Assembly: GCA_037129555.1 (NCBI GenBank)
Contig: JBAXUS010000311.1
Location: forward strand, 1-5,321
Direction: 5' to 3'
DNA: 5,321 nt
Origin: JANXLS01 sp037129555
GTDB taxonomy: Bacteria > Planctomycetota > SZUA-567 > H5-PLA8
Every line of letters starts with the position of its first letter. Positions within the stretch are counted from its first letter, which is position 1. Positions 1 to 5,321 of the stretch are shown in pieces. Both the position numbers and the translations under genes were made by a program. The notes under the pieces are model-generated. The model saw nothing but the letters and a program-made list of their open reading frames with translations, was not told the DNA's origin and did not search any database.

Positions 1-336
1 AGCGTCCGCCGCGTCGGAAACTATCGCGGCTTCAGCATTGCCGTCCGTCAAATCGATGGCCGTAATACAATCTGTTTCGCGCCCGACGACAAGCAACGCA
101 GCCTCATCGCCATCTTCACGACCGATGACGCTTACGACGCCTACGTCAACGAACTCCCCGACACCATGACCGACTCCATGTTCCAAGTCAAAATGCCCGG
201 CCCCGATCTCTTCGCCAACCTCCAACAACAACCCGCCGATGGCCTCGTCTTCAATTGCTGCGGACCTACGCAACCTGTCGCTTTTGCGTTCGGATTATGC
301 AGTGTGATTGTGGATGAATTGAATGTCGTTAGATAG
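1..336 (+). CDS. SseB-like domain protein, C-terminal part (5' end outside window)
   Basis: The first reading frame is open from the window edge to TAG at 334-336 and gives 111 residues. The start lies upstream of the window. The visible part has a pattern I associate with the SseB N-terminal domain family: a beta strand ending in IAIFTTDDAYDAY (residues 36-48), then a helix-rich stretch, PGPDLFANL (66-74), and a closing GLVFN strand (81-85), comparable to the 'vFT..e' and 'glvvNP' signatures of that family. The usual Pro after Asn is replaced by two cysteines (C86, C87). No membrane segment or signal peptide is visible in this part. SseB-type proteins are poorly understood, so no reaction can be given. 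The following promoter and 147-base spacer suggest that it is transcribed separately from the toxin gene. The reading frame is solid; the family assignment is tentative because the N-terminal part is missing. Confidence 0.55.
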   Translation, partial: SVRRVGNYRGFSIAVRQIDGRNTICFAPDDKQRSLIAIFTTDDAYDAYVNELPDTMTDSMFQVKMPGPDLFANLQQQPADGLVFNCCGPTQPVAFAFGLCSVIVDELNVVR

Positions 337-364
337 AGCGCAATATCGATAGAACTAAGGCATT

Positions 365-388
365 GCAGTAATGGTCCATTGTTTCTGC
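365..388. repeat. Short imperfect inverted repeat in the spacer before the toxin gene
   Basis: The core AATGG-T-CCATT at 370-380 is a perfect palindrome around one central base. It is flanked by GCAG (365-368) and CTGC (385-388), which are also complementary, with unequal unpaired bases (1 and 4) between the two stems. It begins 28 bases after the stop of the upstream gene and about 60 bases before the -35 of the proposed promoter. No T-run follows, so it does not look like an intrinsic terminator. It could be an operator half-site pair or a weak hairpin, or could arise by chance. Confidence 0.3.
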
Positions 389-447
389 ATCGAGAACGAA
401 ATGGATTCAGAACTCATCATATCGCCGGTGTCACCCCTCCCTTACAC

Positions 448-476
448 TTGAATCCGCGCCCCACTCCACTTATTAT
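448..476 (+). promoter_or_regulatory. Candidate sigma70-type promoter giving a leaderless toxin mRNA
   Basis: TTGAAT at 448-453 matches four of six bases of the -35 consensus. TATTAT at 471-476 matches five of six bases of the -10 consensus. The spacer is exactly 17 bases. A start site about seven bases after the -10 falls at 483-484, on or next to the A of the toxin ATG at 484. This fits the lack of any purine-rich ribosome binding site before that ATG, where the upstream bases are pyrimidine-rich. The boxes and spacing are seen directly; promoter activity and leaderless translation are inferred. Confidence 0.5.
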
Positions 477-483
477 TCCTCCC

Positions 484-1194
484 ATGGAAATCAACCCGCG
501 CCTCAAAGCTATTTTGACGATTGTCTTCATCGTCGGTGTCTTCGCGTATTCACGTTACCATGGGGGTAACGCGCCGCTGCCAACCCTCCCAGCCTCCAAC
601 CCGACGACGCAAACGGGCACGACGACCGACGCGTCCGATGTCAAGAAGCCCGACATCGCTCCGCGCGAAACGCCGTTTACACCCAAGCCGCCGGTCGCGC
701 AACCGACTCCCAACGTGCCGGTGTCACCAGCGCCGCGCATTGAACCTGAGCAACCGAAACCGCAACCTCAAACGCGTACCACACAACCTCAACCACGCGA
801 CGACGACAAAGCTCCGATCCGCGATTTGGACCAGGACGAACGCCGCCACGGTCACACGCTGGCGCGTCACGTCGGTCGGACCGATCAACAATTGATCGAC
901 CGTCTCGCCGCCGAATCCGTCAGCAGCGCCTCAACATGGAGCGACAAACAAACCGCCGAGCGCACCATCGGCAGCGCCTTGGTTATCAATAAGGGAGCTA
1001 TCGACGCGTGGACCAAAAAAGGCCGCGTGCGTGAAAATCTCGCATTTGATTATTTCGGAAATAACAAAATCGAAATCGGACGCAGCGTGCGCCGAGGCGC
1101 GACAAAATCAGTCCCTTGCTACAATGCGAAAATCGTCCTGAAGGCCGACGGCGATTCGTTCTACGTGCTCACCGCCTACCCGGAATCTCGATGA
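484..1194 (+). CDS. Membrane-anchored protein with C-terminal RNase A-like (CdiA-CT type) toxin domain
   Basis: The product has 236 residues and is predicted to act as a ribonuclease toxin. Residues 1-8 are short and basic; 9-22 form one hydrophobic membrane segment (signal anchor or uncleaved signal, no lipobox Cys); 29-118 form a disordered linker rich in Pro (22 of 90), Gln and Thr; about 120-233 is the catalytic domain. This domain matches the bacterial RNase A-like fold of CdiA-CT from Yersinia kristensenii: HTLARHVG, STWSDKQTAERTI, IGRSV and a closing VLTAYP. H129, R140, T230 and Y232 correspond to the reported His, Arg, Thr and Tyr active-site residues, with the same spacings as I recall them (+11, +101, +103). 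There is a single cysteine, so no disulfides as in animal RNase A. I chose ATG 484 because it directly precedes the membrane segment and fits the promoter; an in-frame TTG at 379 would add an unconvincing 35-residue extension. The stop overlaps the start of the immunity gene by four bases. No CdiA, Rhs, PAAR or LXG module is present. The domain call is confident; topology and target are inferred. Confidence 0.85.
   Translation: MEINPRLKAILTIVFIVGVFAYSRYHGGNAPLPTLPASNPTTQTGTTTDASDVKKPDIAPRETPFTPKPPVAQPTPNVPVSPAPRIEPEQPKPQPQTRTTQPQPRDDDKAPIRDLDQDERRHGHTLARHVGRTDQQLIDRLAAESVSSASTWSDKQTAERTIGSALVINKGAIDAWTKKGRVRENLAFDYFGNNKIEIGRSVRRGATKSVPCYNAKIVLKADGDSFYVLTAYPESR
553..571. repeat. Perfect 7-bp hairpin early in the toxin gene
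   Basis: CGTTACC (553-559) and GGTAACG (565-571) are perfect inverted copies separated by a five-base loop. The element sits 69 bases inside the coding region, just after the membrane segment. In a leaderless mRNA it would be the first stable local structure and could affect early translation. It may equally be a chance consequence of the Tyr-His-Gly-Gly-Asn codons. Confidence 0.35.
873..902. repeat. Nested competing inverted repeats over the toxin active-site codons
   Basis: CGATCAA (882-888) and TTGATCG (892-898) are perfect inverted copies with a three-base loop. An outer pair, CGGTCG (873-878) and CGACCG (897-902), shares two bases with the inner arm, so the two stems compete. The region encodes residues about 130-140, between the catalytic His and Arg. 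No regulatory role is known; protein-coding constraint may explain it. Confidence 0.3.
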
Positions 1195-1493
1195 AAAAAA
1201 AGTTTTCGAAACGTGATTACGCGACCCTCTCTGCATTCGTCCGGGCCTATTTGCATGAGGACTACGTCGTCGAACACGCCACGCCCGAAGCGGCCCTCGA
1301 TGCCTTCCGCGCAGTCGCCGCACCTGAAAAAGTCGCTGCATTGGCCACAGAACTGACCGCGTTTCTCGCAGCCATCGAGTCCGTTCCGTTCACGCAGGCG
1401 CAAAATTGGTGGACGCATGAACTCGGTTCCGCGTGGTTCCCGTCGGATAAAAAACAGCTCATCGCGCTACAGCAACGCCTGTCACAAAAATGA
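1191..1493 (+). CDS. CdiI-like immunity protein, cognate to the RNase A-like toxin
   Basis: The product is a 100-residue, probably cytoplasmic and largely helical protein with no signal peptide. It should bind and block the toxin encoded immediately upstream. It resembles the contact-dependent growth inhibition immunity family recorded for RNase A-type CdiA toxins: an N-terminal helix ending in FVRAYLHEDY (residues 16-25, cf. the family 'YFHqDw' motif), then a TPEAALDAF helix (31-39), a PEKVAALATELTAFLA helix (45-60), and a C-terminal LGSAWFP segment (78-84). The ATG at 1191 overlaps the toxin stop as ATGA, so translation is probably coupled, giving both proteins from one mRNA. A weak GGAA at 1182-1185 may help. 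The same frame could be opened from 1116, inside the toxin catalytic domain, but that adds 25 unconvincing residues. A run of eight A (1194-1201) follows the start codon and encodes the KKK stretch. The family assignment rests on remembered motif similarity and on the gene order. Confidence 0.75.
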   Translation: MKKKFSKRDYATLSAFVRAYLHEDYVVEHATPEAALDAFRAVAAPEKVAALATELTAFLAAIESVPFTQAQNWWTHELGSAWFPSDKKQLIALQQRLSQK

Positions 1494-1519
1494 AAATGAA
1501 GTATCAACACGATTGAATA

Positions 1520-1534
1520 ATTCGGCGCGCGAAT
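1520..1534. repeat. Small inverted repeat and CGAAT copies in the gap before the fusion gene
   Basis: ATTCG (1520-1524) and CGAAT (1530-1534) are inverted copies around a GCGCG centre. A further CGAAT follows at 1540-1544. The 66-base gap holds nothing else recognisable beyond the ribosome binding site; no convincing promoter pair was found. The repeat could be a regulator site for the gene at 1560, but it is short enough to be chance. Confidence 0.2.
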
Positions 1535-1549
1535 ACGAACGAATCTCAA

Positions 1550-1554
1550 TGAGG
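1550..1554 (+). promoter_or_regulatory. Ribosome binding site for the membrane/spermidine-synthase-like fusion
   Basis: TGAGG ends five bases before the ATG at 1560 and contains the GAGG core of a Shine-Dalgarno sequence. It supports this ATG as the start and contrasts with the toxin gene, which has no such site. Confidence 0.5.
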
Positions 1555-1559
1555 TATCT

Positions 1560-4500
1560 ATGAATTCCCCCACAGCCGACGCCGAACCGCTCTCCACCCC
1601 CACTATCAAAATCGCGCCCCAACAAGCCATCGTGTGGGCGTTGTTTTTATTCTCGGGCATCTGCGGACTCATTTACGAAGTCCTGTGGTGCCGCCATCTC
1701 GGCCTCCTGTTCGGCAACACAGTGGAAAGCATGTCCGCCGTGCTGACCGCGTTCATGTCTGGCCTCGCGCTCGGAAGCTACGTCGGCGGCCGCATCTGCC
1801 ACCGTCTCAAACGCCCGATGATGGCCTACGGAATCCTCGAACTCGCGATTGGAATTTACTGCGCATTCCTCCCGTGGGCGTTCAGCGCTGAAAGCCCCAT
1901 TATTCCGTTTTATCGCCACCTTTATGGCGAAACCGGCGGCAGCACCGGCTTGAGCATCGCGCGCTTTTCGATCTCGTTTGTGCTCCTATTAATCCCCACA
2001 ACATTCATGGGCGCGACGCTCCCCGTGCTCTCGCAATACCTCGTCCGCTCGCGAGCCTTCCTCGGAAAAACAGTCGGCGCGCTCTACGCCATCAACACGC
2101 TTGGAGCCGTGCTCGGAGCCGCATTGACCGGCTTCGTTCTGCTGCCCGTTCTCGGAAAAGCCAATTCAAATTGGATCGCTGTCGTCACCAACATTGTCCT
2201 CGGAACGCTGGCCATTGTGTTCGGAATGAACGCCGCTGCACCGACAGCGATGGAATCTGAATCGAACGAAAACGTCCCGGCATCAAGCACTGAATCCAAC
2301 ACAACTCAGAGTCTCACCAGCAACGGCCAGCCTCCTATTTCACCACTCGCTTTGAAGCTCTCAATTCTGACCTTCGGCATCACCGGCTTCGCCGCATTGA
2401 CGACCCAAATCGGCTGGAACCACGCGCTCAGTTTAGCGATGGGTAGCTCGACGTACGTCTTCAGTCTGATCGTCTCCGTCTTCATTCTAGGCCTGAGCTT
2501 CGGCGGCATGTGGGGCGCGCGCGCAGCCGAGCGCACCAACGACCCGCTCGCGCTCCTCGGCAAAGTTCTCATTGCCATAGGACTCGGCAGCGTCGCGTTG
2601 ACGGTGCTTCTTGGCATCGGCCCGAAGCTCAATCTTCCCATCGCCGTCTGGGGCAAAGAATCCGGCTGGGAATGGCAGCTCACGTTCCAAGCCATCGGCA
2701 TCGGACTGCTGATCATCGGGCCGACATTTTTAATGGGCGCGACAATGCCGCTGACGATGCAAGTCGCCGCGCGTTCGGACGGCGCGCCGGGACGGACCGT
2801 CGGCACGATCTATGCCGTCAACACCGTCGGCTCGATTCTCGGCAGCTTCATCGGCGGACTCGTGATTCTCCCGTGGCTCGAAATTCGAGGCACACTTCTT
2901 TTCATGGCGATGCTCTATACCGTTCCAGGAATCGTCCTCTACATGCTCTCAAAATCCGATCGCGACAAACGCCCGCCCGGTGAATTCGTGATGATGCTGA
3001 TCGCTGTCGGAGCCACGCTCACCGCCGCGCTCGCGTCGCCGCCATGGGACCCGCTGACGATGAGCAGCGGCATGTATTTGCTACGCGATGAACACGCGCT
3101 TCAAGCCGTCAAACAGGGGCGCTGGTCCGACGTCTTTCCTGACCTCCACAAAAACACTGAGTTAAAGTACTACGCTGAAGGCGCGACCGCCACAGTCGCC
3201 GTGACTCAATTCAAAGAATATCTCGTCGCCCCCGCCGACGTGATGGACGAGCCAGCCGCTGCCGGCACAACGCTAGCAGGTGTCGAATCCACGCCCAAGA
3301 AAATCGAACCGCCACCCTCGCGCTCGGTCTTCTCGCTGACCGTCGGAGGCAAACCTGACGCATCCAGCCACGGCGACATGACGACTCAAATGGGCCTTAC
3401 GCTCGTCCCCGTTTTGATTCATCCCAAGCCCGAAGACGTCCTCGTGATCGGCCTCGGTTCCGGAGCCAGCGCCGGTGCTGCGTTGACGCCCGACACAATC
3501 AAAAATGTGGACGTCGTCGAGATGTCGCCGGAAGTTGTCGAGGCGTCATTTTTTTTCGCGCCCTTCACAGGCCTCTTATATAAGCCGTTGATCGGGCGAA
3601 ATGGCTTGCATTGGCTCGACACGCCGCGACTCACGCTAATCGTCAACGATGGTCGGAATCATCTCTTGTTGACGAGTAAAAAATACGACGTGATCGCCAG
3701 TGAGCCGTCGAATCCATGGCTCGCCGGCGTCGGCAATCTGTTCACAAAAGAAGCCTTCCAACTCTCACGCGACCACCTCAAACCCGGCGGCGTGATGTGC
3801 CAATGGATTCACAGTTATTCACTCGAAGAAACCGATTTCTTCAGCATTGTCAAAACGTTCGGCGATGTCTTCCCGCACATGGAATTGTGGTGCGTCAACC
3901 GTCGCGATTTTCTTTTGATTGGAACCGACGCTCCCGTTCGCATGGCCATGCAGGACCTTCGCGCGCGGATGGGACAAAAAAATGTGAAGCCGCTGCTCGA
4001 ATCAATCCGCTTCGACGCGCCCGAAGAATTCATCGCGTGTTTCATGAGTTCCGATTCCGAATTGCGCAGCATCACAAAGCACTCCGCGCTGCACACCGAC
4101 GACAACATGCGCCTCGAATTCTCCGCGCCCAAAGCGCTCTACAATACGTTACAGCTTATGCGCAGCACCCAATTCGAACCCGATCCGGAAGGTATCGTCG
4201 ATCTCAGTTCGCTGCCAATGCCTGAGCGGAGTGCGACGGTCGCGCTCCTGGATTCCGCAGCCAACGGCCGCGACCACACGCGCTGCGCTTTCGAACACGC
4301 AGGTAATCGCATTGACCATTGGTCCAAGGCTCTTGCACTCGCTCCGAAACAATTTTGGACCGTCGAGTACGCAGCGTTCATCGAAGCCGCATTAAAAAAA
4401 CGTCCTGCTGAATCGACCGCCACTGTGGTGCCTGATGCTCAACTAGAAGCTATTCAAAAACAACTCGACCGAGATGGAATTACGAAGACGCTTGAAGCCC

Positions 4501-5261
4501 TTCAAAAATTGGATCAAACACGAGTAGCAAGCGGCTCGAAGTCGCTTGAGTGCGCAGAACTTTCGATCCGGATTTTGCGTGCGTCAGGCGACAAGAAATC
4601 CGCGCAACAGATTCTTGTCCGGACACTCAAGAATCCGGCGAATGCTGAGAATGCAAACACAGGCCGCCTATGGGCGCTCGCCTCAGACCTCGCGCTCGAT
4701 TTCGAAACCGCCGATATAGCCGCTGCAGTCGCCGTCGCACAACAAGCGGACGCCATCGCCAAGAGACATGGTCAAACGCAAGACGCTGTCGCCCGAGCGT
4801 GGCTGAAAGCAAAAAAGCTCGGCGAAGCCTACAACGAATACCGCTATCTCTGCGCCACCAATCCGAAGTCCGCCGAATTCAAAATCGGTTTGGCCGACAC
4901 ATTAATCAGCATCGCGACCGATCCAAAATTCCGCTCTGAAAAACCGGACGTCGCCCTGCGCAAACTGCGCTACGCACGCCGCGTCAGCAGTGAAGCCGCG
5001 ACCTTTCTGAATAAATCTCCCGCCGCCTGGTTGCGCGTGGCCCAATCCAATTGGGAACTCTCAAAACTCGACCCCTCAGCCGCCGAATTCCACGGCAGCG
5101 AAGCCAAAGCCGCATGGGCAAAACTCGTCGAACTAGACATTACCCATCTCCTAAAAAACATCAACCCCGCCCACGTCTCATCAATCCTCTCAATCGAAGA
5201 CTCTTTCAAAACCACGCCCGCCGATCTCTCCCGCCTCGAAAAAGAAATCGCCCCCAAATGA
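1560..5261 (+). CDS. Fused polytopic membrane / spermidine synthase-like protein with helical C-terminal tail
   Basis: The product has 1233 residues. About 21-493 is a membrane domain with roughly 13 hydrophobic segments, beginning with the SGICGLIYEVLWCRHLGLLF signature of MFS-like/spermidine synthase fusions. It is an internal duplication: TTFMGATLP with GALYAINTLGAVLG (147-186) recurs as TFLMGATMP with GTIYAVNTVGSILG (389-428). The halves are joined by a Ser/Asn/Thr-rich linker (about 225-260). Residues about 530-850 are the spermidine-synthase-like part: YYAEG (537-541), VGGKPDASSHGD (595-606), glycine loop GLGSG (631-635), ribose-binding-type E654, NDGR (696-699) and SEPSNPW (714-720). 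Canonical synthases have GGGDG and D-S/T-x-D-P; here the acidic positions are S634, E715 and N718, so true spermidine synthesis is doubtful, although SAM or related ligand binding is plausible. Residues about 900-1220 are an Ala- and Lys-rich helical tail, possibly degenerate TPR-like. The protein would sit in the inner membrane; its substrate is unknown. The architecture is secure, the function is not. Confidence 0.88.
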   Translation: MNSPTADAEPLSTPTIKIAPQQAIVWALFLFSGICGLIYEVLWCRHLGLLFGNTVESMSAVLTAFMSGLALGSYVGGRICHRLKRPMMAYGILELAIGIYCAFLPWAFSAESPIIPFYRHLYGETGGSTGLSIARFSISFVLLLIPTTFMGATLPVLSQYLVRSRAFLGKTVGALYAINTLGAVLGAALTGFVLLPVLGKANSNWIAVVTNIVLGTLAIVFGMNAAAPTAMESESNENVPASSTESNTTQSLTSNGQPPISPLALKLSILTFGITGFAALTTQIGWNHALSLAMGSSTYVFSLIVSVFILGLSFGGMWGARAAERTNDPLALLGKVLIAIGLGSVALTVLLGIGPKLNLPIAVWGKESGWEWQLTFQAIGIGLLIIGPTFLMGATMPLTMQVAARSDGAPGRTVGTIYAVNTVGSILGSFIGGLVILPWLEIRGTLLFMAMLYTVPGIVLYMLSKSDRDKRPPGEFVMMLIAVGATLTAALASPPWDPLTMSSGMYLLRDEHALQAVKQGRWSDVFPDLHKNTELKYYAEGATATVAVTQFKEYLVAPADVMDEPAAAGTTLAGVESTPKKIEPPPSRSVFSLTVGGKPDASSHGDMTTQMGLTLVPVLIHPKPEDVLVIGLGSGASAGAALTPDTIKNVDVVEMSPEVVEASFFFAPFTGLLYKPLIGRNGLHWLDTPRLTLIVNDGRNHLLLTSKKYDVIASEPSNPWLAGVGNLFTKEAFQLSRDHLKPGGVMCQWIHSYSLEETDFFSIVKTFGDVFPHMELWCVNRRDFLLIGTDAPVRMAMQDLRARMGQKNVKPLLESIRFDAPEEFIACFMSSDSELRSITKHSALHTDDNMRLEFSAPKALYNTLQLMRSTQFEPDPEGIVDLSSLPMPERSATVALLDSAANGRDHTRCAFEHAGNRIDHWSKALALAPKQFWTVEYAAFIEAALKKRPAESTATVVPDAQLEAIQKQLDRDGITKTLEALQKLDQTRVASGSKSLECAELSIRILRASGDKKSAQQILVRTLKNPANAENANTGRLWALASDLALDFETADIAAAVAVAQQADAIAKRHGQTQDAVARAWLKAKKLGEAYNEYRYLCATNPKSAEFKIGLADTLISIATDPKFRSEKPDVALRKLRYARRVSSEAATFLNKSPAAWLRVAQSNWELSKLDPSAAEFHGSEAKAAWAKLVELDITHLLKNINPAHVSSILSIEDSFKTTPADLSRLEKEIAPK

Positions 5262-5321
5262 ATCGCCGTCCCAATCCTGTTCGGCTCGTCCATTGCTATC
5301 GAATCCTCTTGCTAAAAGTAG
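5258..5321 (+). CDS. Possible start of a downstream gene (3' end outside window)
   Basis: An ATG at 5258-5260 overlaps the stop of the fusion gene as ATGA and opens a frame that has no stop for the 21 codons left in the window. The peptide begins with a basic stretch (MNRRPNPVR) followed by a partly hydrophobic run (residues 16-21). The overlap is the same arrangement as the toxin/immunity junction and would suit translational coupling. However, 21 open codons are expected fairly often by chance and there is no independent Shine-Dalgarno site, so this is only a candidate. Confidence 0.3.
   Translation, partial: MNRRPNPVRLVHCYRILLLKV

Noticed and set aside
379..483. Longer toxin start at TTG 379, adding 35 residues
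   Set aside because: The added stretch has no signal-like character, puts the membrane segment far from the N-terminus, has no ribosome binding site and overlaps the proposed promoter. ATG 484 is the better start.
521..895. An Arg/Pro-rich frame overlapping the toxin linker
   Set aside because: It is a shadow of the Pro/Gln/Thr-rich coding sequence, with Arg- and Ser-heavy composition and no motif.
1116..1190. Immunity gene starting at an earlier in-frame codon
   Set aside because: The extension lies wholly inside the conserved end of the toxin domain and reads as a low-quality Arg-rich shadow. The ATGA overlap at 1191 gives the start expected for this family.
1490..1516. Tiny ORF (8 residues) overlapping the immunity stop
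   Set aside because: Too short, with no ribosome binding site; the start is a by-product of the AAAATGA repeats.
2306..2806. Long reverse-strand open frame inside the fusion gene
   Set aside because: It is antisense to highly conserved membrane helices in a GC-rich gene and has no recognisable motif of its own.
3549..3556. Eight-T run as a possible terminator or frameshift site in the fusion gene
   Set aside because: It encodes a Phe-Phe-Phe stretch in an intact frame with no hairpin before it, and conserved motifs continue downstream in the same frame.
484..5261. Functional link between the RNase toxin pair and the polyamine-type fusion gene
   Set aside because: Same strand and a 66-base gap are the only support. 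The fusion has its own ribosome binding site and no shared motif, so proximity alone does not justify the claim.

Overview
The window is a compact, GC-rich stretch with four well-supported genes, all on the + strand, plus a possible fifth gene starting at the right edge. The proteins look bacterial. The taxon cannot be fixed from the sequence. A very long membrane/spermidine-synthase-like fusion, mostly weak Shine-Dalgarno signals and long Pro- and Ala-rich segments would suit a Planctomycetota/Verrucomicrobiota-type or deltaproteobacterial-type diderm, but this is an inference with low confidence.

Layout. (1) Positions 1-336 are the 3' end of a gene whose product resembles the SseB N-terminal domain. 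(2) Positions 337-483 form a 147-base spacer holding a short inverted repeat and a good sigma70-like promoter (TTGAAT-17-TATTAT). The promoter is placed so that transcription would begin at, or one base from, the ATG of the next gene, implying a leaderless mRNA. (3) Positions 484-1194 encode a 236-residue protein with one N-terminal membrane segment, a Pro/Gln-rich linker and a C-terminal domain that I recognise as the bacterial RNase A-like toxin domain of CdiA-CT (Yersinia kristensenii type). All four expected active-site positions are present at the expected spacing. (4) Positions 1191-1493 overlap it by ATGA and encode a 100-residue protein of the CdiI-like immunity type. (5) After a 66-base gap, positions 1560-5261 encode a 1233-residue fusion: a duplicated polytopic membrane domain, a spermidine-synthase-like Rossmann domain with an altered active site, and a long helical tail. 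(6) An ATGA at 5258-5261 opens a reading frame that stays open to the window end.

The most interesting part is the toxin/immunity pair. A domain best known as the C-terminal tip of giant contact-dependent inhibition proteins appears here as a small, stand-alone, membrane-anchored protein with a stalk-like linker and no CdiA, VgrG/PAAR, WXG or Rhs delivery module in view. Its immunity gene is translationally coupled. How such a protein would reach a target is not explained by known CDI. The fused membrane/aminopropyltransferase-like gene is probably a separate unit with its own ribosome binding site, and no functional link to the toxin pair can be shown from the sequence.
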